Source of the DNA: Neocallimastix lanati (nom. inval.)
Lineage: Eukaryota; Neocallimastigomycota; Neocallimastigomycetes; Neocallimastigales; Neocallimastigaceae
DNA length: 60,000 bases
Direction of reading: 5' to 3'
Assembly: GCA_016946835.1 (NCBI GenBank)
Contig: JACVTC010000106.1
Span: forward strand, 272,501-332,500
In this document: positions 49,615 to 60,000 of the stretch, piece after piece
Position numbering within the stretch: the stretch's first letter is position 1
Layout of the letters: each line of letters starts with the position of its first letter
Position numbers and translations under genes: made by a program
Notes under the pieces: generated by a model
Told to the model about the DNA's origin: nothing
Seen by the model: the letters and a program-made list of their open reading frames with translations, nothing else
Database searches by the model: none

Positions 49615-50648
49615 ATTTAAAAAATAGGAAATATAAACCTTAATAAACTAAATATATATATTTAAACAAAAAAGTATTAGCAATAATTAAATTGAAGAAT
49701 TTAATGAAATAATAATTATTAATGAATTATATAAAATAATTACAATCATTAAAATATTTTTTTTAAAAAAAAAAGAAACAATTATTTTTTATTAAAAATT
49801 TTATATATATATAAATTATAATTTAAATTAATTTAATCTTTTATATACACTTTTATATTAAAAATAAAGTAATAATTTAATAGTAAATGTTTACGAAATT
49901 GCATTTATAAAAACAATATGATATATTTAAATCATATAATTATTTATGATTATTTAATTACATGGATTATTAAAATTATATAAGATATGAAATTATATAA
50001 TTTTTATATTTTTATAGAATAAAAGAATAATAATAAAAAAAAATTATTCATTACTTTATTTTTATTATATTATAATATATATATATTATTTACTATATAT
50101 AAATATTATTTTACCATTTGTCTATATATTAATTTATATTTTAAATTATTACTTTTTTTTTAAAAAATATTTATTTTAATGATTATTTATTTTAATGATG
50201 TTTTAATTTGTTATTATTATTAAAAATTTATTATTATTTTTTAGCAATGAAAAAATTAAAACTAATCATTAATAAAAACAAATTCAAAACTGTTTAAATT
50301 AACAATTGATTTATATTTTATCTATTGTAAATTATTTAAAAGGAATTTCCTTGAATTCTGAATAAAATAATTTAATGAAAGTCATTTTATTCAAAATTAA
50401 CGTAAGAATAGAAAATTTTTATTGAAATCTGAATATTATATCTTTAATTAGATAGAATAAAAAGATTTTTTTTTTTTTTTTTTTTATGAATAAAATAATT
50501 GAACCAATTTTACAAAAAAAAAAAAAAAAAGTTTAGAAGTATATTGAATGTAAAGTGTTTTCTAACCTATTATAAAATTACCTTTGAAGTGTATTCTTTT
50601 TTATTTAATAATAATTCATAAATTTTCATATTAAAATGAATCTTTTAG
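49615..50648. other. AT-rich intergenic DNA
   Basis: No gene seen. A T-run at 50467-50485 and an A-run at about 50514-50530 are the only notable features. Confidence 0.5.
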
Positions 50649-50652
50649 TTTG

Positions 50653-50847
50653 ATGATGAAATGGTATTCCGTTGAATCTACCGTTACCAAGAGCGTCGAC
50701 GTCGAAATGATAAGGCATGGATTTTCACCTCCAGATACAGATTCGATTGATAACACTAATACTGAAATTATTACTCACAATAATGGACGTGGTGTTATTA
50801 TCGAGGAATAGGAAAAGTTAGAGGCTATTGCTTCTAACGCACTTTTA
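50653..50847 (+). pseudogene. Coding-like fragment of unknown origin
   Basis: A plus-strand frame reads MMKWYSVESTVTKSVDVEMI and continues through HGFSPPDTDSIDNTNTEI to a TAG at 50809-50811, then in the same frame EKLEAIASNALL before another stop. The block is far richer in G and C than its flanks and contains CG dinucleotides that are rare elsewhere. TTTTAG just before it could be a splice acceptor. No family recognised; it may be an exon relic or part of the element whose LTR lies at 51409. Confidence 0.4.
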
Positions 50848-51408
50848 TAATTTTATAATATATAATATTTTATTTCATGTATTTTATTTGTTATTTTTTC
50901 ATTTAATTTCATGTAATTTTATTATTATTATAAATTAAATAAAGTTTTCTCTAAGTCTAAAAAAAAAATGAATCTTTTATTTATTTATTTATATTTTATT
51001 TCATTTTTTTTTTTATCAATACATTACTAATATATATACCACTTTATAATTTATTTTATTTTTATTAATACTGTTTCCATCATATAAATGATAATATATA
51101 AACCATATATTATAAGAGATGCTTTAGATACATCTACTATTAATGGTGTAATAAAGTTAAATACTTAATTTTAGGGGGAAATCAATAAATAAATTTAAGA
51201 AATTATTTTAGCAATATTTTAATTGAATTAAATAATTAATATAATTTAAAAAATATTTTATTCATACAAAATTAAAGGTTAATTTAGAATTGAAATAAAT
51301 AATAGTTTAATAATATCATGTTAATATTATAAAATAGGATAATTTTATATACACATATTCACCAGTAAGAGAATTTATTCATTACTGAATAACTAGGTTA
51401 AGGGGGAA
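50848..51408. other. AT-rich DNA leading into an LTR
   Basis: No gene recognised. AGGGGGAA occurs twice, near 51173 and at 51401-51408. The second directly precedes the LTR and fits a polypurine tract. Confidence 0.45.
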
Positions 51409-51599
51409 TGTTAGAATATGTGAAATGTATGAAAAATAAGCTTCAAATGTATTGAACATATTGTAATATAATTAATGTATAAGCCACAATGTATTAATAA
51501 AAAAGCATTTAATTTAGAATAATTTAGTGCTAGTAACTCTTATAAAATATTTTAATAAAATTGACATAATTATAAACCGTAAAATCTTAACTCTTAACA
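51409..51599 (+). mobile_element. 191-bp LTR with adjoining polypurine tract
   Basis: Starts TGTTAGAATATGTGAAATG and ends CTTAACTCTTAACA, so its tips form the inverted pair TGTTA/TAACA. AAGGGGGAA lies immediately upstream, as at a 3' LTR. No partner LTR or pol sequence is recognisable upstream, so it is a truncated element or near-solo LTR. Confidence 0.7.
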
Positions 51600-52441
51600 T
51601 ATATACAGCTTAATAAAATTTTTATTTTAATTATTTAATTATATTTATCATAATTTTTTAATGTTTCGTTTTATTTTTTTATTATTTCTCTTTTATTTTA
51701 TTTTAATATTTTTATCATGATTTATATATTCAAAATTGTTAAACAATATAAAATGGTATTTATTATGGTTTAGGCATATTTTTTAAATATATTTATTTAA
51801 TTTATTATCTTCATTTTTATAATTAATATTTTTTAGTTGTCCATATATGAACATGTTCTTTTATTTTTAAAAAATATTTGGAACTCTTTTGTAAAATTAT
51901 TTATATATATATAAATTATTATAAAAATAAACAATATACATGTAAATATATATTAAACTATAATATAAAATAAATTTCAAAAAAAAAAAAAAAAAAAAAA
52001 AAATTTAATACTCTTTTATTATTTTAATATTTTATTTTTATTTCAATATAAAAATTTAAAATTTAATATATTTTAAAAAAAAGTATAATTAATAATTATT
52101 AATAAAAATTAATTTTTTATTAATATGTTTAATATTTAATTGAAAAAGTCAAATTTCAATTAAAATTTTTAAATTGAATAATAAAATTTCAGAAATCCAA
52201 AATATATATTGCTAAAGAGAAAACATATATATACTTTTAAGATAATAAATAATAAAATTAATTTATTTAATTTTAAGTTTAATAAAATTATGAGATTCAA
52301 TTTAAAAAAAATAGATTTCTTTCAATTTATATACTTTTAAAATTAATTCTCTTCATCAAATAGTATAATTAGATTTTATTATACCAATAAAAGTTTTTGT
52401 AATATAACTATTTAAAATAAAATTGAAAAAAATATTTTATC
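51600..52441. other. AT-rich intergenic DNA upstream of RAD2
   Basis: No gene seen. An A-run lies at 51979-52003. Presumably it contains the RAD2 promoter; no element is recognisable. Confidence 0.5.
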
Positions 52442-52946
52442 ATGGGTGTTAAAGGACTGTGGAAATTACTTCATCCAGCAGCAAGACCTGTTCAATTGGA
52501 ACAATTGAGTGATAAAGTTCTTGCAGTAGATATCCTTTTAATACAAATTTTAAATTTCAACCAATATTTAAATAATTTTTTATATTTACTATTATTACTA
52601 TCACTATTGTTGTTATTGTTTTTGTTGTTATTTTTTAAACTTAATACATTTTCTTATTGAATTATATTTTCTTTAACTTTTTATTCAATTTATATTTTTC
52701 AATTTTTAATATATATATATACTATATATTATATTAAAAATTTGATATTTAATTTTTAAAATTTCAATACATGCTAGTATTTGGCTTCATCAATTTATTA
52801 AAGCTTTGAAAGATAAAGAAGGGAAAACTCTAAATAATGCACATATTTTAGGGTTTTTTCGAAGAATTTGTAAATTTCTTTTTCATAATATAAAACCAGT
52901 ATTTGTGTTTGATGGTGCAACTCCAGACTTGAAAATTAATACAATT

Positions 52947-52991
<45 letters not shown>

Positions 52992-53904
52992 TTGAAAATA
53001 ATAAATTAATGTTTTTTTTTTTTTTTTTTTGTTATTATAAAAAATTTTAATAAAATAATCAAATGTCAATGTATAATACATTTTCAAAAATATACATATG
53101 AATGATGGAAATTTATATATAATTAATATGTAATATATTTAATATTAAAATGTTAAATTAATAATTTAATTTATATAAATTAAAGCAAACAAGAAGAAGG
53201 CGGCGAATAAAGCGTCAAGAAAGTGTACAGAGAACTGCTAAGAAAATTTTAGCAGCTCAAATACATTTAAATGCATTAAATGCCATACAATCTTCTACTG
53301 ATGGTTAGTATAAAGCTTTATATTTATTAATAAAAAAAGTTATAATGTTAATTTTTTACAGTAAATGAACAAAAAATTAAAATTAAAAATAATAATAAAA
53401 GAAATGAAACAAAATTTCTTGTTTTAAAATAACTTTATTGAAAATTTAAGAATTTAAGAAAATTATAAAAAAAAAAAAAAAAAAGGAGAAAATATTAAAA
53501 AATGATAATAATCTATAAAATTTTTATTGTTAATTAGAGTACTTTCTTTTTTATATAATATCATCTATTCTAAAAATTAAATGTATTTAATATATTCGAA
53601 ATAAAATAAAATCCATAGAGAATGGTAATCCGATAAATCCCAATATTTCCCCATCATCAGCTAAAAAAAAAATAAGCAATGAAATGATAAAAGCTATAAA
53701 ACTTTCAAATTATGAGGACAGATCACGAAGGGATGAATATGATTTACCTCCAGAACCAGAAAATGTGTAAATATATAATAATAATGATATTAATAAAAAA
53801 ATATTTATATAGTATAATATTTAATAATAAATAATAATAAATTTAATGAAATATCAAATAATGAAATATAAATTAAATATATATATATATTTTTTAAACT
53901 AAAA

Positions 53905-53935
<31 letters not shown>

Positions 53936-54301
53936 CAATGGTTATTTATTTTATATTATATATATATATATTTATGTAAAAATTTTTCGACATTGATAAG
54001 TATGGATGACTATCGTTTAGCTAGTAAAAATGAATTAAATGATTTAATTCGTTATGATATGGATATTAATGAAATATTTGATTCGAAATATTTTCAATCA
54101 TTACCTGTTGATGTTCAACATAAAATTGTTTATGAAATGAAAAATAAAAGTAGACAGAATTCTTATGATCGTATTGAGAGGATGATTGAAGTAGCATCTA
54201 TATCCTTTTTTTTTTTTTTTTATAATATTATTATTTTTACAAAATTAAATAATATTTAATTAATTGATTAAAAGTAAATCATATTATCTTTAATTTACTA
54301 T

Positions 54302-54350
<49 letters not shown>

Positions 54351-56457
54351 TTTTTGTTTTATTTTTAATTTAATTTTATTTTTTATTTTATTTTATAATT
54401 GTTTAATATTTATATACTCTGCCTTAGATTTTTCGAAATTACAAATCAAAGGGGCAATTTATCGTAATAAATTGACAGAAGCATTACTTCAATTTAATCG
54501 TGAAGGTTCACTTTTTAAAGGTTTATCAAAAAATATTGCCTCTGAAAGAAATAATGAATACATTTTAATTAAAAATGATGATAAAGAGGGAGGATGGTCT
54601 CTTAAACTTGAAAATGTAAAAATAATTTGTTTATTTTTATTTTATATTATTATTATTATTTTATATTATTATTATTATTTTTTATTAATATTATTTTTTA
54701 TTTTTATCTTGTTTTTATTTTATTTTTATTTTTATTAATATTATTTTATTAATATTAATGTTATTATTTCATTTTTATTAAAAATTATTATTGATATTAT
54801 GATTCTTTTTACAATTTTTTTTAAAATTTTAATATAAAAATAATAATAATTACAGAAGGATGAAAATAGAGAAAAGACCAATTTAGAAAATATTTTGAGT
54901 GTTGAAGAAAATTTTGAGGATACATTAAATAAAAATAGATTAGGTAATAAACAAAATTATACATCAGCCTCAATTTATAAAAGAAATGATGATAAAGTGG
55001 TAGATTTACTAAGTGATAATACTGACAGCGAAGATGATGATGAAAATATTTTTGATAAATTTTACAAAGTTGGTAATGATAACGAAAATATTTCATCTAA
55101 TCAATTTAGTAATAAACTAAAAATTGATTCAAATAATCCTTTAAGAAATCTAAGAAGTGAAGAATTATTAGAAAGTAGTTTTACATTTCCATTAAATAAA
55201 GATTTTATTCAGTTAAATGAAAATCAAGAAAATAAAAATGAAAATGAAAAAGAAAATGAAAAAAATAAAAAAGAATCTGAAAATAAAGAAGCTAATATTC
55301 TTACCACTCCCGAAAGACAAAAAAGGTTCGATGATGCAATTAAGAAAAAATTACCAGAAATTACTAATGGATTCTTATCTCAACCATATTCCCTTATGAG
55401 AGAAAATGATCTTGATAACTTACCATCACCTCTTGATATTTCAATTAATCCAAAAGATCCATTAATGGAAAAATCAGAAGATGATTTCATTGAATATTGG
55501 ATAGATAATGCTACTTTTGATTTTAAAATTGAACATCCAGATTTTTTCAATATAATCACTGATACTGTAACAGAAAAACCAGCTGAAGAAATATTAAAAG
55601 AATGGGAAGGTATATATTTAGATAAAATAAATAATAAAAAATTAAAACATGTTAAAAAAGAGGATGATTCAGATTCGGATTCAGATTCGGATTCGGATTC
55701 AGATGTTGCTATTGTTGATGATGATGAAAAAAATGATACACATCCAGTTGAAGAAACTTCTGAATTCTTTTATGAAAAATTTCTCTTATCAACTCTAAAA
55801 TGGAAATATAATCAATTAGGTCAAAATGAAATACCAATTCAAAATAAAGAAATTGTAACTATTGTAAATGCATATAAAGCTAGAATTGAAATATATAAAG
55901 GTATCGGCGATAAACCTATTGTAATTGATGATGATGATAATGATAATAATTATAAAAATGATAATAATAATAATAATGATAACGATAAAAGTGAAAATAA
56001 TAAAAATGAATATAAAAGTCCCATTCTTTTTGAAGATAATAATGAAAAAATGATGTCAGAAGATAAACATTTTGAAATGAATAATTTCTTATCAAATAGT
56101 ACAAATAATAATGATAATATATTAAAAAACAAGTCAATAAATGAAAATGACAGTCATAGAGTAGATAAAAATATTGAAATTAATAAAATTTTAATATTTG
56201 AAGATGAAGATGATATGGTAATTGATAATAATGATAACTACAGTAACAATAATATTTATACTATTCCTACTAAAAAAAAAGAAAATAATACTATAAACAA
56301 ATCTGTTGATATTATTGATTTTCAACTTTTTAATAATAATTACAATTTAATTAAAAATTCGGAATTAAAAAATAATAATCAAAATAAAGAACAATTTTCT
56401 ATTAATTCTATGATTGCAATTGATGATGAAAATGACGATGACCTAACCATAATTAGC

Positions 56458-56491
<34 letters not shown>

Positions 56492-58147
56492 TTAATTGGA
56501 ATTCTGATAATAATAAAAATAGTAATAAACTTGAGTTTTCATTTGATAATCTCTTTTTTTATGATAGTAATAATAATGATAATAATTCTGTAAAAGATAG
56601 CACAAATATTAGTAATAATAATAATTCTAATCATATAAGTAATCATCCATCTATTAAAGACTATATAAAAGCAAATTCTACCACTTCTTCAGATATTGAT
56701 AAAATAAATGGTAAAGCGAATGAAATTAGTTCGAATAGCTTTATAGATGTTGATTGGGATTCAGTTATAATTGATTCTGATCATGAAAGTGAAAAAGAAG
56801 TAATTGATGAAACCAATAAACCTGAAAAGTTATCTTTAGGTATTTCAATTCCTATACCCCATAAAAATAATGAAAACAACAATAGAAATAAAAATGAAAA
56901 TAATAATGAAAATTTAATTAAAATAAAAGGAGAAAGTTCATGGAATAATATGGATAGTTTTATAGACGATGCATTTATAGAAGAAGAAGACGAAGATGAT
57001 TTTTTAGAAAAGTTTTATCAACAAGAGAAAGAAAAGAAAAAAGAAAAAGAGCCACAAATTATTTCTAATTATGATTTCAATCAACAATTAAATAAATTAA
57101 AAAAATATAATGAAAGTAATAAAAAAGAAAATGAAAAAGAAGAAAATTATAGTAAATTACTTTCTAGGAAAAGAAAATTAAATAATAAGGAAAATGAAAA
57201 TAATAAAAAAGAAGAAATTAAAATTACAGAAAAATTAACATCATCACCTACTAAAATTGACGATGATGACGATGATGATGAAGTAAACTTTTTATTAAGT
57301 CCTGTTATTAAAAAAACTAAAGTTAATACTATCGAAAATGACAGTAATCTTATTAAGAAGGAACTTCAATCCTTAGAAAATTTGGAAGAAACTAATAGTA
57401 ATAATAAATCTGTAAAGGATGAAAAAGAAAAAAGTGAATCTAATCTTGTTGATTTCAATATTAAGAATGACAAGAATGAAGATGATAAAAGTCAATCTTC
57501 CCTATTCTCACCTATTTCTCTAGTTAATTCTGAAAATGATAATTTATTAGATTTCAAAACTGAATCTTTTCCTTTATCAAAGTTACAGACCACCAATGAT
57601 AATAAGAATAATGTTATTAAAAACAATGAAGAAATATTATCTTCTTCGTTAGTTCTTTTTTCACCTAAATTAGAAGAAGATTTTATGAAACAAAAATCAC
57701 CCCTTGAAAATAATAAAAAAAATAAAAATGAAACTAAAACTGAAACTGAAATTGACACTGTCCAAACTAACATGAATAAAAATGATATAAATAACGATGA
57801 AATTAAAAATCCCTCAAATCTAACTCAAGATCGCGAACCAGAAAAAAAATCAATTGTTAAAAATAAAGGAAAGGAAGTAATGATAGAAGAAGATGAAAAA
57901 GAAGATATAAATATTGATGAAGACGATAATAATGATTTTATGGTTGAAAGTCAAGAATATAAATTCGTAGCCAAAAGTCCAATACGTCCAACAAATCATT
58001 TTTCATCTTCTTCTATAATTATTGATAGTGATAGTGATGATGATTTTGATAAAGAATTGAAACAAATTGAAAATAGAAATAAAAATCAAGCAATAGCAAG
58101 CTCAAGTAATAGTAAAGTTAACATTAAAAACGAGACTTTACTCATTA

Positions 58148-58198
<51 letters not shown>

Positions 58199-58614
58199 TA
58201 GATTCTACCATAAAGAATGATAACCCTAATAATAAAAATGAAATTATTAATATTAATGATGAAGAGGAGGGAGATGATGATAATAACAATAATAATGAGG
58301 ATGAAGATGATGATGATGATAGAGATTCTTTAATTGATGTTAATACCGAAATTCATGATGAAGATATTGAATATGCACGTATGATATCCGAAATTTCTAA
58401 AAAGGATATTTCTACTATTCAAAATGAATTAGAAGAAGAAATTTCAAATTTAAAAATTGAAAAAATAAAGGAACAAAAAGGATCAGAAGATATTACTTCA
58501 ACAATGATTTATGATTGTCAGGTAACTTATTAAAGAATGAATATAAAATTTAAATATATTTATTTATTTCCAATTTTGATATTTAAATAAAATAAATAAA
58601 AATAAAAATAAAAA

Positions 58615-58645
<31 letters not shown>

Positions 58646-59255
58646 AAAGAAAAATAAAACTCTAATATATTTTAATATTTCTATTTCTATTTTTTTATTT
58701 TTTTTATTTTTTTATTTTTCTATTTTTTTTTTTAATAAGTATTATTATTATTATTAATATTAATAATATTATTCTGTCTATATTATTATAAATCTTTTAT
58801 CGATATATAGGAATTATTAAGATTATTTGGAATACCTTATATTGTAAGTCCTATGGAAGCTGAAGCACAATGTGCAACACTTTATTCAAAAAAATTAGTT
58901 GATGGAATTGTCACAGATGATAGTGATATCTTTTTATTTGGAGGTTCTGAAGTTTATAAAAATATGTTTAATCAACATCAATATGTTGAATGTTATAAAA
59001 TGTCTGAATTAGAAAAAGAAATGAAATTAAATAGAGAAAAATTAATTAATATGGCTTATCTTTTAGGTAGTGATTATACTGAAGGTGTTAAAGGATTTGG
59101 TATTGTTCATGCCATGGAAATTATTAAAGAATGGCCAGGAAATGATGGTTTAATTGAATTTAAAAAATGGTGGGAAAACCGTATTCTAAAAGGAGAAATT
59201 GATCCTAATGAAAATAAATTAAGAAAAAGAATTGTAAAGTATTTTTTTTTTTTAT

Positions 59256-59286
<31 letters not shown>

Positions 59287-59342
59287 TATATGTTATTTAT
59301 TATTATAATATGCTATGAAATCATTAATTATTAAAATAAATC

Positions 59343-59382
<40 letters not shown>

Positions 59383-60000
59383 ATAATAATAATAATAATT
59401 CTACTTTATATATAAATTCAATAATTATAGTATAAACAATGTAGAAGAGTAGATATACCTGATAGTTTTCCTGATCCTCAAATCAAAAATGCTTATTTAA
59501 ATCCTGTATGTGATGAATCAGATCAAGCCTTTGTTTGGGGTTCACCAGATTTAACTTCTTTAAAAAAGTAATTAAAATATAATCTAAATATAATATATAA
59601 ATATATTATAATAATATTTTTTTTTTTTTTATAATTATAAATATTATAGTTTTAATATAATAAATAATCATTATAATAATATTTCTAATTACTTTAATAA
59701 AAAAAAATTATATATATATATATATTAAAAAATCTATATAATAAATTATTATTTAAATATTATAAAAAAAAAAAAAAAAAAAAAAAAGATTTTTAAATAA
59801 AAAATTATTATGGGATGATAATAAAATAAATAATATTTTAGTACCTATTATTAAAAAGATGGAGAAAAATAAAATGGAAAATAATAAAGATAAGAAACAA
59901 ACTAAATTGGATCAATACTTCTTTAACCCTAAAAGTATTATGGAATCGAATAAATTACACCAAAGTAAAAGAATTAAGAATGTTATCAATCAATGGTCTA
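52442..60000 (+). CDS. RAD2: RAD2/XPG-type DNA repair endonuclease, 3' end outside window
   Basis: Exons 52442-52529, 52771-52946, 53186-53303, 53619-53766, 54001-54199, 54418-54615, 54856-58521, 58811-59233, 59431-59567 and 59789 onward give 1788 residues and stay open. It is the structure-specific nuclease that makes the 3' incision in nucleotide excision repair. The N-terminal nuclease block MGVKGLWKLLHPAARPVQLE carries Asp30 (VDASIWLHQF) and Asp77 (PVFVFDG). The internal block has PYIVSPMEAEAQCATL (Glu1547, Glu1549), DGIVTDDSDIFLFGG (Asp1568, Asp1570) and LLGSDYTEGVKGFGI. QTKLDQYFF near the end is a PCNA-binding (PIP) box. The spacer between blocks, about 1400 residues, is Asn/Asp/Glu/Lys-rich and longer than the whole of human XPG (about 1186). 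Introns 1 and 5 are AT-AC; the others are GT-AG. The 5' splice site of intron 8 could be a few bases off. Confidence 0.95.
52530..52770 (+). other. U12-type AT-AC intron 1 of RAD2
   Basis: Begins ATATCCTTTT, the minor-spliceosome 5' consensus, and ends ATTTCAATAC. Joining G to AT restores GAT GCT AGT, giving the conserved VDASIW. A branch-like TTTTTAAAA lies 10-18 bases from the end, a weak match to TTCCTTAAC. No GT-AG alternative keeps the conserved Asp and the frame. Confidence 0.88.
54200..54417 (+). other. U12-type AT-AC intron 5 of RAD2
   Basis: Begins ATATCCTTTT and ends TTTATATAC, with a branch-like TTGTTTAAT about a dozen bases before the end. Phase 0 joining gives RMIEVAS followed by SALDFSKLQIKG. 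It contains a run of 46 T at 54304-54349. Confidence 0.82.
58143..58195 (+). repeat. AAT (poly-Asn) tract within the RAD2 spacer
   Basis: An in-frame run of AAT codons encoding consecutive Asn; a shorter one lies at about 56457-56491. Both are in the disordered spacer, away from nuclease blocks. Confidence 0.85.
59343..59400. repeat. Inverted ATT/AAT hairpin in RAD2 intron 8
   Basis: An ATT run passes directly into an AAT run, so the two halves are self-complementary. It lies inside the intron between exons 8 and 9. Confidence 0.85.

Noticed and set aside
52524-52531. GT donor (GTAGAT) for RAD2 intron 1
   Set aside because: It would delete Val-Asp including catalytic Asp30, and joining to the TAG acceptor at 52775 does not restore the conserved VDASIW; the AT-AC choice does.
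54191-54431. GT-AG intron (GTAGCA to CCTTAG) for RAD2 intron 5
   Set aside because: The resulting frame reads out of register and loses SALDFSKLQIKG.

Overview
The window comes from a very AT-rich, intron-rich eukaryotic nuclear genome. It is most likely an anaerobic gut (rumen) fungus, Neocallimastigomycota. This is inferred from a CotH-kinase protein typical of that group, fungal-style genes (a GPI-anchored DUF7137-like protein, a Ubp12-like deubiquitinase, Rad2/XPG), short introns made almost only of A and T, asparagine-rich tracts, intergenic DNA full of poly-A/T and ATT/AAT runs, large ankyrin proteins, and decayed Ty1/copia and LINE elements. No tRNA, rRNA, CRISPR or bacterial-style operon was seen. 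The species was not determined.

Layout: 1-2325 (-), 5' part of a secreted CotH gene. 3840-4361 (-), dead LINE reverse transcriptase. 4675-7508 (-), broken ankyrin gene, with a decayed paralogue fragment at 8.4-8.7 kb. 10993-14238 (-), intact single-exon 1081-aa ankyrin gene, with an inverted copy of its 5' end at 15.1 kb. 17520-24044 (+), 15-exon gene for a 1412-aa coiled-coil/SR-rich protein of unknown function. 25.6-27.3 kb (+), copia remnant keeping RT and RNase H. 28041-31958 (+), 12-exon seven-transmembrane protein resembling the GOST/Lung7TM family. 35164-38983 (+), two-exon ubiquitin hydrolase. 40.7-41.3 kb (-), decayed unknown gene. 41865-44706 (+), copia element with both LTRs but only gag-protease-integrase. 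45.4-46.2 kb, a 7-bp satellite followed by its reverse complement. 33.15 and 46.2 kb, two copies of a dispersed repeat. 48368-49614 (+), secreted GPI-anchored protein. 50.65 and 51.4 kb, a coding-like relic and an LTR. 52442 to the window end (+), the RAD2/XPG repair nuclease, 3' end missing.

The most notable signal is in RAD2: two introns fit the U12-type AT-AC class. Each begins with ATATCCTTTT and ends in AC, and each gives the correct reading frame only if spliced that way. The first splits the codon of catalytic Asp30. This predicts a working minor spliceosome in this organism. Splice sites elsewhere in the window were placed by hand from GT/AG positions, reading phase and protein continuity; in every multi-exon gene the exon lengths keep one open frame.
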